From the NCBI RefSeq assembly GCF_018139145.2, contig NC_059471.1:99202914-99266913 (forward strand): 64,000 nucleotides of DNA, written 5' to 3'. Shown here in pieces: positions 1 through 11,530 of the stretch. Each line of letters begins with the position of its first letter. Within the stretch, counting starts at the first letter, position 1. Source of the DNA: Gymnogyps californianus. Lineage: Eukaryota > Chordata > Aves > Accipitriformes > Cathartidae. The notes beneath the pieces are model-generated. The model had not been told where the DNA came from. It searched no databases and saw only the letters and a program-made list of their open reading frames with translations. The translations under genes and the position numbers were made by a program.

Positions 1-2146
1 AGGGCTATATGTGTGGCAGGTTGGAAATTTCATTCACTCCCAGCTATTTTTTGTGGCTGTTTCTGTATGCAAATATCTCCATGAAAATATTTTGTGTGCC
101 CAAACATAGCCTTATGAAAATCCGAATAAAACAAAAGTCTCTGTGGGATTTTGCTAGCCTTAAGGGAGAAGAGTGGATTATCAGGCTTGAAAACAAATTT
201 TGGGGGTCTAAATGTATCTATTTTTTTAGGAAGCTGTAAGCAGTGAAAAGCAGAATTGAGTTTCTAGTGAAAGCACAACAGACATTATACTAAAATCATG
301 GTATGACTAACATCAGGACATCAAACCGTCAAATATATTGGCAAAAATATGATGGCAAAAATAGATTGTATTTTACCTGGTCAAGAGGATGCCCATTATA
401 ACAGTGAGGGATAGAGACTATTAAGCTTATATAAGAAAGCTGCACGTGTCTGAACTGCCTTTAGGACAGTTTGCTTTCTACGTGGCATGCAGACAAGGAT
501 GTAAGAAGTGTGTTTTTCTGTCTTACGGCTTACAGGAGAACGAGGGGATGGCATTAACTGCAGCGGGTTTGCTATCTACATGTCTTCAGCTTCATTATGT
601 TAGCTATGCAGACTGATGAACTGTAATTGTTTCCTGACTACCGTTGGTAGGAGATAGGGTGACAAAGGGTTTTGGAGCACTGCTAGGTTCCTGTTTCTCT
701 CATTGATCTCTATGAGAACAATCATTATGATAATGATTCTAATCCAAGCTTCTGTAGTATAACTGAGAAATAAATGCTTCTTGGTTAATATGCCTCAATT
801 AATGGGTCACCCAGTGTAGCTGCAGCAGGTTGCAAGTAAGTAGCTTTCAGGATCTGAGCCCAAATGATTATAGGTTTTCTTTCCCTTTTTAGATGAAATG
901 GATTCATAAGCCTTACTCAAATGAATCGCTTTTGTAGTCATTAATTATAGTATACACATGTTAATGACATCATTATCAGGAGATAACATAATGTCCCAAG
1001 GACCACGTGTTACAGTTGTTTCCTGTGCAAACAATTGTGCTTGATAACACAGCCTGTCACAAAATGTCAAAAGAAACCACATGGTGTCTTGAAATGATTG
1101 TGAAATTATCATATGTCACAGCTATGTATGTCATAAACAATACCATCATGACTGAATTTTTCATTGGCTTCTTGGGTGAGGGATACTGAAGAGAACAAAC
1201 AATTAAGATCTTGAACATCTCAAGTGCAGCACATAATGCAGCACTGAATTGTTTAAAGCATCCCCTGTGACTGAATTAAAATGCATTAGTCATTAATTGA
1301 GGATATGCATAGTAATAGGCAATATTAAGGACCTTGGGAGATTTTTTTCTTGTTTTTATTAAAGATAAACAGAAAGGAAGTAATTTTTTTAATAGTCTAC
1401 AGTTTAGTTCTCTTTTAGTACCTCCCTTTTAGCTTGTATGAGGACTGGATAGTAAGATTGTAGGGGAGTTGCCAGTGTAACTCTTATTTTAGCAAATGAA
1501 ATCCTGGTCAAGCGAAAGTCAGCGACAAAGCTCCTCTGGACTTCTGCAGGACCACAATTTCACCTATGTGGCCCATCGAGCTCTAGAAGTGTGAGTGATC
1601 TCACTTACACCCCTGCTGTGATACAGCAACAATTTCAAGCTCATGGTCGGCACGTGGGTTTTGCTGTTGACGGTCACAGGAACAGAGCTGCTCCCATTAT
1701 CCGAGGCGGCAGGGCCAGCAGGTGTTCCACAGCACTTAACTACTAAACCCTTCCTGGCTTTGCCTCTGCACAGCCCAGTTCAATAAGAAAGACTGAACTC
1801 CTTTATGTTATCTATGGATTTTGGCAATGTTACCATCTTTTAAAGTTTTCCTTCTGAACTATGAAAGTGACAATTTGTTGAGCTATATATTTTTGGTTTT
1901 CCTGTTTTTCTTTTACTGAACTGAGAAACGTGATTATTCTCCTTCTGGAAGTAAGCTGTGCAAAATTGCCAAGAGCCACGGGTTTGCCAGACACAGAAAG
2001 GTTCAACGATTTTCCCCGGGGCTGCAAAGGCTGCTTGTTACAGGGCTGTCAGGAGCTTTCCTCCTCTAATGCTGCCTCCTGCATAGGGTCATGTGGGACC
2101 TGCTGACAAACAGCTCCATAGAAGACCTGTCAATATCATCATCTTC

Positions 2147-2550
2147 TGTCCTGGTTTTGGCTGGGATAGAGTTAATTTTCTTCCTAGTAGCTGGTATAAT
2201 GTTATGTTTTGGTTTTAGTATGAGAATAATGTTGATAACACACTGATGTTTTTAGTTGTTGCTAAGTAGTGTTTATGCTAAGTCAAGGATTTTCCAGGTT
2301 CTCATACCCAGCCAGCAAGAAGGCTGGAGGGGCACCAGAAGTTGGGAGGGGACACAGCCAGGACAGCTGACCCAAACTGGCCAAAGGGATATTCCATACC
2401 ATATGACATCATGCCCAGTATATAAACTGGGGGGAGTTGGCCAGGAGGGGCAGATCGCTGCTTGGGAACTAACTGGGCATCGGTCAGCGAGTGGTGAGCA
2501 ATTGCATTGTGCATCACTTGTTTTGTATATTCTAATTCTTTTAGTATTAT

Positions 2551-2592
<42 letters not shown>

Positions 2593-2737
2593 TTCTTCCT
2601 TTCTGTCCTGTTAAACCGTCTTTATCTCAATCCACGAGTTTTACTTTTTTTAGATTCTCTCCCCCTTCCCACTGGGTGGGAGGAGTGAGCAAGCGGCTGT
2701 GTGGTGCTTAGTTGCTGGCTGGGGTTAAAGCATGACA
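2147..2737 (+). mobile_element. Solo LTR of an endogenous retrovirus-like element
   Basis: This 591-bp LTR begins TG and ends CA. It lies in the plus orientation: a TATA box (TATAAA, 2421-2426) sits downstream of the conserved block GGATATTCCATACCATATGACATCATG. Its first 100 bases (CTGGTTTTGGCTGGGATAGAGTTAA) and last 100 (CTTAGTTGCTGGCTGGGGTTAAA) match the reverse complement of the LTRs at 9346-9938 and 11531-12112, so all three belong to one family, although the middle differs. There is no internal sequence beside it, so it arose by LTR-LTR recombination. It carries an (ATT)n expansion in its R/U5 part. It lies sense to DSCAM and could supply cryptic promoter or polyadenylation signals; that is inference. 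Confidence 0.87.
2546..2593 (+). repeat. (ATT)n microsatellite inside the solo LTR
   Basis: About fifteen near-perfect ATT/TTA triplets with one TTTA interruption near the start. They account for a run of tyrosines in a spurious 151-codon open frame across the LTR. Confidence 0.95.
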
Positions 2738-5653
2738 TCTTCCAGAGCTGTGCTTTTTTTACTCCACAAGACTGTGTCTTTAGATGCTCTGATGATAACA
2801 ATAATAATGCTTTAGTCACACAGTAATTAGCCGTCAGTAACAATGCAGACAAAGGGTGCTACCCAAACTTTGTTCCTCCATCTTCTTTCCCTAACCAATG
2901 AATTTCAAAAAGTGTGTGCTCCTGATGCTGATGCTACTTTATACGAAAAATACATACGAGCCAACCAGCCTCCCTGAAGCAAGTCCAAGATAGCTGACAT
3001 GCAAATATTTTAGAAAATTTAAAGTTGAAAGACTAGTCTCTAAAGAACATCTTAGTTGCATTTTTGTACTCTGTGGTTCTAGGTGATCCCAAAAGAGAAA
3101 GAGAAAACCATCTCAGAGGCTGCTCTTGAATTATATCTTTCCTTACCAGTAATAATGACATGGGAATTCTTGACAGATGACCTGTTTTTACACTTCCTGA
3201 GAGGTCTCAATAAGATCAAGATAATGATTCAGATTCCTTTCTGTTTTCACCTGAATTGGAGTACCAAATCTTCCAATGTTCCCTACAAAACTAATTATTC
3301 AGGTTTACAGTCTTGCAGTTACCAGCTAGCTCAGCCCTGATACATGCAATAAATTACCAGTGACCCTTTTTTCACCTCTTTGCCTCAAAGTCCCATTCTC
3401 TGCAAAGGATACCATCTAATTAAAAAACACAACAGGGGCCTGCTCAGACAGGAGGCTAGACTTAGAGGGGGGAAAAAACTGTGTGACATTACAGGGATTT
3501 ATTCTGGCAAAATCTGAGGCAAGGAGCGTGAGCTCTGGAGAGAGAGGTGTAAGAGACTAAAGAGATTTATGAGAGGCTGGCAGAGCTGACAATAGAAACT
3601 GGAAGAGTTACTGGAGCTGCCCACAACTTTCCAAGCTTTTGGAAAGAAAATCAAAGGATTATTATTTGTTAGCAGCAGTATTAAAAATATATTTAACTGA
3701 CACAGGGCTGAGAAGGCTTTTCCTTTCTTCAGTGCTGCAGATATGATTGCATTTATGGGTTTTTTTCACAGTTCACTGGAGTTCAACTTCTTAATGAGCT
3801 GTTCGTTGTAAGACTAGTTCTGGGCACTCTGTCTCTTGGTTGATGCCGCTCATACAGAACAACTGAGTCAAGTACACAGCATAAATACAGGAACATTTCA
3901 GGAACCACACAACTTTAAGAAGTTTCCAAGTTATCCTTGGAAAACCTTTGTGAAATATAAGTTTGGATGTTTTCTTTTCTAGCTGTGTAACAACCTCAAA
4001 AGACAGAAAATATATGCTGCATATTATCTGTAGAAGTAATTCACTGTCTAGATAATCAGGGTGTATTTTTAGGAAGACTTCAGTTGCATTCAGGGATGTT
4101 CAGCAATTTTGCAAAGCAACTTGAACACCTAGAAGTGAAGGAAGGAACATAACAACATCTGTCAAAGAAGGTGGGAAGTAACCTTCTAGGAAACCTTAAT
4201 TTTGCCACAGAAAATAGAGTAAAATGAAAGCATCATATGTGGCATTCAGCAAGCCTAGCCAAAAGACCAGTCTTCTTTCTTGCTTCGTTTCATTTACTGT
4301 TTTCTAACCAAGTGCATGATCAAAAATAAGGCAGAAATAGGAGAAGTAGCATCATTCACTAACTGCATAACCCTGAGCGCTGTGTCCCTCCTGTACTAAA
4401 GGAGACCTTATCTTGTGAGAAAACAATGTTTGTGTAATTAAAGAATGTATCATCAAACATGATCACAACAAAATAGGAGACTGTTTGGAAGTTTCAGTTA
4501 TTTTGTTTATTGAAATTTTGAGTGCTTAAATTTACCACTTAAAATAAGTTTCTTTCTTAATCCATATAAGACTAATCCAGAGAGGATACCTTACAGTTCT
4601 GTATATACTTTAATTCTTACGTACTTTTAAAGTCTGCCACCAGTAGAGTCTGAATACTTAGTCTTCAAAATAGAATTCTGTCATTCAAGTTGCAGGATTC
4701 AATACTAATGGAAGATGGAACAAACTCTTTGAGCCAATTGCTGGATCTGTAGACTTGGACAAAGCAGCCTGGTTGAATAGTCCCCCATTTTCTTTCCTAG
4801 GAATTGAGGGAAAAAACCTATTGTCCACAAGATGTCCTGAAGGTGTCCAATGTGATCAATGACTCACTGACTAGAGGGAAAAGAAAGAAAAGAAAATCAA
4901 TTGGGGTGGAGAAGCAATGTGCTTTTATCACCCTTTTCCTTGCATAAGTAGTTTAGATGATGTGGGAATCTGACGGGTTTGTCCCAGTTTAGAGTTGTAC
5001 TTGCAGCTGCTTTGACAGTGGCAGCACCTACCTTTTTAGAACATTCATATTCAGTTATTAGTTTGGCATCATGCTGGTATTGTTATTAATTTAATTTATC
5101 TTACTAGTAAGGAAAGTTAAAAAGTCATGTCATTTTTCAGCGTCTTTCAACTGTGAATTCTCAGTGAAATACTATGGGACAACGGTGTAGCACTTCTTTA
5201 ACAACAAGGGATTTTTCATGCCAAATTTCAAAGAACAGCCAGATTTTTCATCAGTTAACGGAGAGCAGAAGTGCAAGAGCTTCTCAAGATAAAATCTCAG
5301 GATGTTTTTTACAGGATCTTACGTAATACGATAAATCTTTCATTACAAGCAGCTACCAAAAAAAAGCTGGGTTCGAGTAGTTATTTGCAGAGGAGAAGTG
5401 GCATAGGTATACAACACTGGATTGTGTCCTGCCCATCAATCTTGCAGTCTGTTTTTAGCAAGAACCATAGAAGCATTCATCCATGGGGAAATTCATTAAA
5501 CAAGAAGCTGACTAGAAGCTGACTAGAAATTAGTGATAACTTTACTTCATGGTAAATAAGAGATTTTTTACCTCTAATTCAATAATACTGTAACCTTGTC
5601 CATTGTATTTTACTTGACAAAACTATTCTTTCAGTTCCTCATAGAATTAAAGA

Positions 5654-5703
5654 GTCAGGAATGTATTCCCGGGTGACCGTCAGGAATGTATTCCCGGGTG
5701 ACC
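5654..5703 (+). repeat. 25-bp exact tandem duplication
   Basis: GTCAGGAATGTATTCCCGGG followed by TGACC occurs twice head to tail (5654-5678 and 5679-5703) without mismatch. Each copy contains the palindrome CCCGGG. Exact identity implies a recent duplication or strong conversion. No function is evident. Confidence 0.95.
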
Positions 5704-7701
5704 ACCAGGAAATCCATGTCCCTTAGAGTGATTTCAGGTTCATGAATTTCAGCGATTGTACTAGTATTGTTTGGCTGAAAAAAAAAGATTCGGTTTTGAG
5801 AATTTTCATAAATTTTCATTATTTTTTTCCTTTTCTGTCAGAATTTGCATTTTGAAGATTTTTGTAGGCCTGTTGGTCTGATTTTTTGAGAAGTTCAGAA
5901 CTGTAATATAAATTTTTTCTTCTCCTGCTTTCAGTGTTTTATATCACCTCTAACTAGGACATTTCATTTGGTGAAAGCTCCTGGAGTGGGTGAATCAGCA
6001 GTACCGAGTTTTAAAACAAACTATACCATTTCTGTGCTTATATCATAGTCTTTATAAGATAAGTAGCTCTAACTATTGCTTAATAGAGGGTTTCTACAAT
6101 TAAAAAAAAAATTATCTAATTGGTTAAGCCAATGGCCATGTGTCTAATTAGTCAGGTCACGCAAGGAATTGAAGAGCCTTTGAAGGTGATAATGGAAAGC
6201 AGTGTCTTTTGCCTCCTAGACAGTATTTCAAATCTGTCTGGATTTATGGTGAATGAAGTAGCATTACTGTCTAAAAACTGTTTGGTGCTCTGAATCCAGT
6301 TTCATAACAGAGACAGATTAACAAGAAGAGAAGCTTGCACAGCAGCTGATGGCTCTTGCATTTGTTTATGTATAAAATAAACATAAAAGTTCCATGTCAG
6401 AGGAAAATTATAATTATGAATGATGGCTTGCTGAAAATTATGATTTCATTTCTCTGTATAATTTCCAATGTTTTTGTGGACAGAAAAATAAAATGTTAGA
6501 TATTTGCACAGACAACAGTTGAAAAGAAATGCTTAGAAATATTCGGAAAGTTCCATCCATTGGCTCCCCACCAGTAGATTTCACACAAAAATTATTGCCC
6601 AGGAACCAGGCTCTGAGGGACCAGACCAGCCATGGCTGACTATGAATCCTCCCAGGTGTCTCAGGAAGATGGCAGTAAAAGCTGAACCAGTAGCTGTGGA
6701 GCTCAGAGCTTGATCCCACCTATGGTGTCAAACCACAGGCACACTCAGGGTCCTCAGCTTCATCACAGAGGGCTGGGAAATCCTGAGACCCCCATTTCAG
6801 CCAGAGTTTTCACCATTTTCAGATTACCTGTTTTGGAGCCAAGGAAATGTAGGGCATCCTACTTTCACAGCTGGGAATGTGAAAGCCCTGATCGCTCCTC
6901 TCCAAACCTGAGCCACCCACCCAGTCTACTGGGCAGCGTTGCGCTATAACCAGGGACCAACAAACTCTTTCTTTCTGTGTAGTCATAAAAAGTGAGAGGG
7001 TATCCCAAGAAGTAGTGGTTAGATGTGATGCAGAGAAATGAATTTCAAAGCCTCGCTTGGCCATTCTTATATCTTGATGTCCTTACAGCCAAGTTATAAG
7101 CTAGAGTGGGATGAGTATTTCTCAGTCTCTGTAATAGGAAATATTTCATTTTGCAAATAAAATCAAATATTAATTGAAGTAATTGCAGATAATGAACTGT
7201 AGTTTTAGTCTGTCTTATTTTACTTTCTTTGTGTTGTTGACCTTACATGTTGACCTTGCCGGTATATATAGTGAAATGTCTGTCATGCTAGAAAAACAGA
7301 AAATGGAGAGGGAGAGGCTGAGGCATTTAGGTTCAAGGTTGTGTCCTCAAATAGGCAGTGATCATTGACTATATTGCTTATTCTGAGTATTTATAGTCTC
7401 TTTTTCTCGTCTTTTGACCCGTAATTGAATGCTGAGCTAAAAAACCCTTTTCAGCAATTCCTTTTGTCAAAGAGACCACATTCTCATAAAAAGTTTTGGG
7501 TTGAAGAAATTAGCTGTTCTCTGACCAAAAAAATGACAGTCCAAAGTCCCAAGAGTAATGGTTCTGAAAAGCTTCATACCAACTTACAAGAAACTCTAAA
7601 ATGCATCATAGAAAGAGCAAGACGAGCCCAATAAAACCTGAACATAAGACCTCCCTGTGTATGTGACTAATAAGGTAGTTATATAGTGCATAAATGCACA
7701 C

Positions 7702-7740
7702 TATTCCATTGTAAGTGATTATTCCTCTTATAATGGAATA
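7702..7740. repeat. Inverted repeat, 13-bp arms with 13-base loop
   Basis: TATTCCATTGTAA (7702-7714) is complementary to TTATAATGGAATA (7728-7740) at twelve of thirteen positions; the odd pair would be G-U in RNA. It could fold as a short hairpin in the DSCAM transcript. The arms are AT-rich and too short for a typical microRNA precursor, so I give no functional call. Confidence 0.7.
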
Positions 7741-8514
7741 TAATATTAAAAAATAAAAACAAAACCCAGAATCACCAAATGAGCACTTAAAACTCCTGGA
7801 TTTCCTAAAGCCAAACTCTTTGTATGAAGATAATTTAATAATTTAGGTAGCAAGTTTAGATCTAAGTACAGATTGTGTGTGTGTGTTTCAAGGATGTGAC
7901 TGAAAAAGAAACATTTGACAATCTGGTTAAAAAAAAATCGAAGTATTTTCATATTGCCCCTGTAACTAGCTGCTTCATTTATCATATTCAACATCCATTG
8001 TATACAATATGTCAAACCATGCTTAAAAGCATGACTCTCTTCTTACTTTCCTGGTGGTTACATTATCACCATTTTGGCCTCTGCTTTTGGGTGGTCATTC
8101 TGTATGTGGAAGAGGGAATGGGAGTTCCTATCCCTTTGAAACACCATTTAAAGGAAAAAAATAAACTAAGTCCTTTGAACTCCTTATAACGTTCATGCTG
8201 TGGGAAGGTACTGTGGAGGAAAGTGACCTGCAGCCCTGTGCCATGTGCTTTGTTCATGAGATGGATGGCTATAATTTACTCCTGCCTGAAACACTAGTAT
8301 TTACGATGCCTTTCCTTGGCTGAGGGGTAAAAATGGTCTCCAGAGAAATAGAACCATGTTTTTAAGAGCGTATTGAAAAGAGAAATCCACAGGACAGCTG
8401 AAGGTCAAAGGAAGAAGGTGATGAGGGTTGCTTTGTCTTCTTTTCCAGGTAATGAAATAATTCTCCTTATTGGACTCTATGGAAAACATTTATTATTTTT
8501 TTTTCCTCTCTTAC

Positions 8515-8564
8515 TCACACACACATGCATATGCACACATGCAAGCACAAACACACACACACAC
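8515..8564 (+). repeat. Interrupted (CA)n microsatellite
   Basis: CACACACACA with ATGCAT and GCAAG interruptions, then ACACACACACACAC. It is a degenerate dinucleotide repeat. Confidence 0.9.
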
Positions 8565-9345
8565 CTTGACCTCAGTTATATAGGATGACCCCAGTTATAT
8601 AGCAGGACACTGTCAACATTAGGAACGGTAGTGTAAAATTTGGCTTTAAAACACCTTTTCAGCTGTTCTCTGGCTCATAGCTGGATGAGCATATTGGCCG
8701 CTCTGAATAAGCCAAAATAACTATAACCCTGGTTCAACTCAGGGTCCGCTTCCTCTGACCTTAGGCATTTGGGTACTGGAGCCAAATCGTCAGCCATTGC
8801 TTTTGTCTGGAAGCTTTCTTAATTATTCAGTGTAATAGTCTCAGAATACTCAGTAGAAAGGCCTAGCCTTTAGATTTGATAAAACACTGCAAAGACATGA
8901 TAGCAATGTATGTAAAAGGCACAAAAAAATCCCCAAGGGGGGTCCTAATTTTAGATTTAAACAAAGTAAGTGAGAATGTTCCTTTCTGATTTTCTGCTGT
9001 AAGAGCTGCTGCTTATTTATGGGTAAATGTAACTCACGGAATTATTATACTGAATATCTTTACTTTAGAAGTATTGTGTTTATCTAAGCCCTCTTTGTTT
9101 TTCTTTATTAGTAATTCCCTCTTTCCATAAGACATGTATTAAAAAAAATTGTTAAGCACACAAGTTACCTATCAGCTTTTCCTAGACTGCACAGCCTTTA
9201 AGATGGTTCCTCACTCTTCTGGAAATTTTCTCCTTTTAATGACCAACTTAAGAGATCTGTTTTCCCTGTAGAATCTGCTGGCAAGCTGAACGGCGGAAGT
9301 AGAAAATAGACCTCATAGTGGAAAATAAAAGATAGAATAGATTAG

Positions 9346-9938
9346 TGTGGTGGTTTAACCCCAGCCAGCAACTAAGCACCACACAGCCGCCCGCTCACTC
9401 CCTCCTGGTGGGATGGAGAGAGAATCGGAAGAGAAAAAGTGAGAAAACTCATGGGCTGAGATAAAGACAGCTTAATAGGTAAAGCAAAAGCTGCACACGC
9501 AAGCAAAGTAAAACAAGGAATCCATTCACCACTTCCCATCGGCAGGCAGGTGTTCAGCCATCTCCAGGAAAGCAGGGCTCCATCACGTGTAATGGGTACT
9601 CGGGAAGACAAACGCCATCACTCTGAACGTCCCCCCCTTCCTTCTTCTTCCCCCAGTTTTATATGCTGAGCATGACATCATATGGTATGGAATATCCCTT
9701 TGGTCAGTTGGGGTCAGCTGTCCTGGCTGTGTCCCCTCCCAACTTCTTGTGCACCCCCAGCCTCCTCGCTGGTGGGGTGGTGTGAGAGGCAGAAAAGGCC
9801 TTGACTCTCTGTAAGCGCTGCTCAGCAGTAACAAAACATCCCTGAATTATCAACACTGTTTTCAGCACAAATCCAAAACATAGCCCCACAGTAGCTACTG
9901 TGAAGAAAACTAACTCTATCCCAGACAAAACCAGCAAG
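9346..9938 (-). mobile_element. 3' LTR of the non-autonomous provirus
   Basis: About 593 bp. Outer end TGTGGTGGTTTAACCCC (plus strand) and inner end at AAACCAGCAAG. The TATA box is at 9657-9663 on the minus strand. It matches the other LTR along its whole length with scattered substitutions and an extra stretch near 9480-9493 (AAAGCAAAAGC) absent from its partner. The differences are many enough to show the insertion is old, but I have not measured divergence. Confidence 0.87.
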
Positions 9939-9951
9939 TTCTCCACCCCTT
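9939..9951 (-). other. Polypurine tract next to the 3' LTR
   Basis: On the minus strand AAGGGGTGGAGAA, nearly all purine, abuts the inner border of the 3' LTR. This is where a polypurine tract primes plus-strand synthesis in LTR retroelements. One T interrupts the run. Confidence 0.65.
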
Positions 9952-10287
9952 ATTCCATACCATTTATGTCATGCTAAGGTCCCCCACTATCCAACACATC
10001 TTCATTAACCACCACCCCCCTTCCCATCCTTTGATATAATATGCAGATATCATTCCCTTAGTCTATGGACCACCCTTGTAAAATGTCTGTAAAATGTCCA
10101 TAAATGTCCACAAGTGTCCATTGAGTTCATTTAGTCCATGACTTTGGGCTCCATCTGTTACGGTGGTCACTCAGGACAGGAGAGGTGGTGCGTTGTGTGG
10201 AATTACTGGGCACCAAAGCCAGCTCAGGTTGGGTCACTGCTGCACTTGCACTGCTTCCTGTAAGACTTGTCCTCCATTGGTTCAGGT

Positions 10288-10613
10288 GGTTCCTGCTATA
10301 GTAATTCCTATAACATGCAACTCAAATCATGGGTTACAACAATTTAAAGGTATATCCATTACAATCTCCCTTTGTAGGTCCCTTTGGGCCAGGTTATAGG
10401 ATTTAATATTGCAATGAACTCCTCCCCTTGCTCCTAGCCTGGCTAGCGACAAGGGGTTCTTGCTATAGTAATTCCCACAACATGCAACTCAAATCCTGGG
10501 TTACAACAATTTAAAGGTATTTCTATTACAATCTCCACCCTTGGTCGCTTTGGACCAGACCATTTGGTTTAACATTGCAATGAACTCCTCTCCTTGCCCC
10601 TGCTCTAGCTTGG
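10288..10613 (-). repeat. 167-bp tandem duplication inside the provirus
   Basis: Copy 1 (10288-10454) and copy 2 (10455 to about 10613) both run through TGCTATAGTAATTCC, AACATGCAACTCAAATC, GGGTTACAACAATTTAAAGG and CATTGCAATGAACTCCTC. They differ by scattered substitutions and small gaps. The duplication is non-coding. Confidence 0.85.
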
Positions 10614-11175
10614 ACTTATCCACAGACTGCAGTCCCTTAGGGTTGTACCTGCTCCAAGTGGAGCCTCATCTATGAGCCACAGTCTCTTCAGGGGTATACC
10701 TGCTGCGGCATAGACTTATCCACAGCCACAGTCCCTTTGAGGTGGACCTGTTTCAGCGTGGCCTTCTCCGTGGGCCACAATGCCTTCAGAGATATACCTG
10801 CTCCAACATGGCCTTACCCATGGCTGCAGTCCCTCCAGGGGTGTACCTGCTCTGTCATGGGCTTATCCGTGGCCACACACTTTGAGGTGCTCCAGCATGA
10901 CCTCATGCACAGCCACTGATGCTTCAAGGTATACCTGCTGTGGCATGGACTTATCCACAGCCACAGATGCTTCGAGGTATACCTTCTCCAGTGTGGACTT
11001 ATCCTTGGGCCACAATCTCTTCAGAGGTATACCTGCTGCGGCACAGACATAACCATGACCACAGATACTTCAAGATGTACCTGTTCTGGCATGGGCTTAT
11101 CCATGGCCACAGATACTTCGGGGTGTCCTGCTCCTGCGTGGACTCATCCACAGGGCACAGTCCCTTCGACTTGAG
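10600..11175 (-). repeat. Tandem array of about 11 units of 48-51 bp inside the provirus
   Basis: Plus-strand units follow the pattern TATACCTGCTG-TGGCATGGACTTATCCACAG-CCACAG-x-TGCTTC-GAGGT. The word ACCTG or ACCTT recurs at 10647, 10698, 10746, 10796, 10845, 10933, 10981, 11031 and 11079, with degenerate units near 10885 and 11125. Units are diverged from each other. The unit at 10934-10980 contains perfect 7-bp inverted arms, CTGTGGC (10938-10944) and GCCACAG (10960-10966), so the RNA could form a series of hairpins. The role is unknown; a packaging or dimerisation signal is one possibility. Confidence 0.87.
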
Positions 11176-11504
11176 TTCACGCTGGAGTTCCAGCCTGTCC
11201 AGTGCAGCAGCACAGAAACAGTAGCGATGCCCTGGCCATCTGCCAGCCCAGGCACATCGCCACTGCTGTTATCAAAATGTTCCCAGGCACAGCAGAGTAA
11301 GATGATAAGGAGTACAGCAGTACAGCAAGCAGCGAAAGCAAAAAGCAGCCACTAATGAGCACTAGACTCTAATACACAGTAAGGCAAGCAAGCCCCATGG
11401 CAAGCACAGAAGTCTGTCAATTAATAGCTAAACATCAATAACAGCTATAAATTCAATCATCTAGCACATTCCAATCAAATCTGTTGTTATCTCGAACCCT
11501 TTGA

Positions 11505-11522
11505 GCCCCATGATGGGCACCA
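11505..11522 (-). other. Primer-binding-site-like sequence
   Basis: On the minus strand TGGTGCCCATCATGGGGC starts 8 bases inside the 5' LTR. It resembles the lysine-tRNA type site TGGCGCCCAACGTGGGGC known from MMTV/ERVK-like retroviruses, with differences partly explained by CpG decay. The 8-base gap to the LTR is longer than usual, so the tRNA assignment is tentative. Confidence 0.5.
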
Positions 11523-11530
11523 AAAAGGAC

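Larger units (their letters stand above)
2142..2742 (+). repeat. 5-bp target-site duplication flanking the solo LTR
   Basis: TCTTC occurs immediately before the LTR (2142-2146) and immediately after it (2738-2742). The LTR ends were fixed independently by alignment to the two provirus LTRs (TGTxCTGG at one end, TTAAA plus eight bases ending CA at the other), so the duplication is not simply chosen to fit. Confidence 0.8.

Noticed and set aside
2256..2711. 151-codon open frame with a long tyrosine run
   Set aside because: It lies wholly inside the solo LTR and the tyrosines come from the (ATT)n microsatellite.
6438..7064. Several overlapping 80- to 90-codon frames on both strands
   Set aside because: They overlap on opposite strands without a domain, splice sites or a repeat match; this is what a locally stop-poor stretch gives by chance.
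10737..11224. Overlapping plus-strand open frames of 60 to 101 codons with repeated short peptides
   Set aside because: They are translations of the 48-51 bp tandem array, antisense to the provirus, with no start context or known domain. The repeats simply lack stops in those frames.
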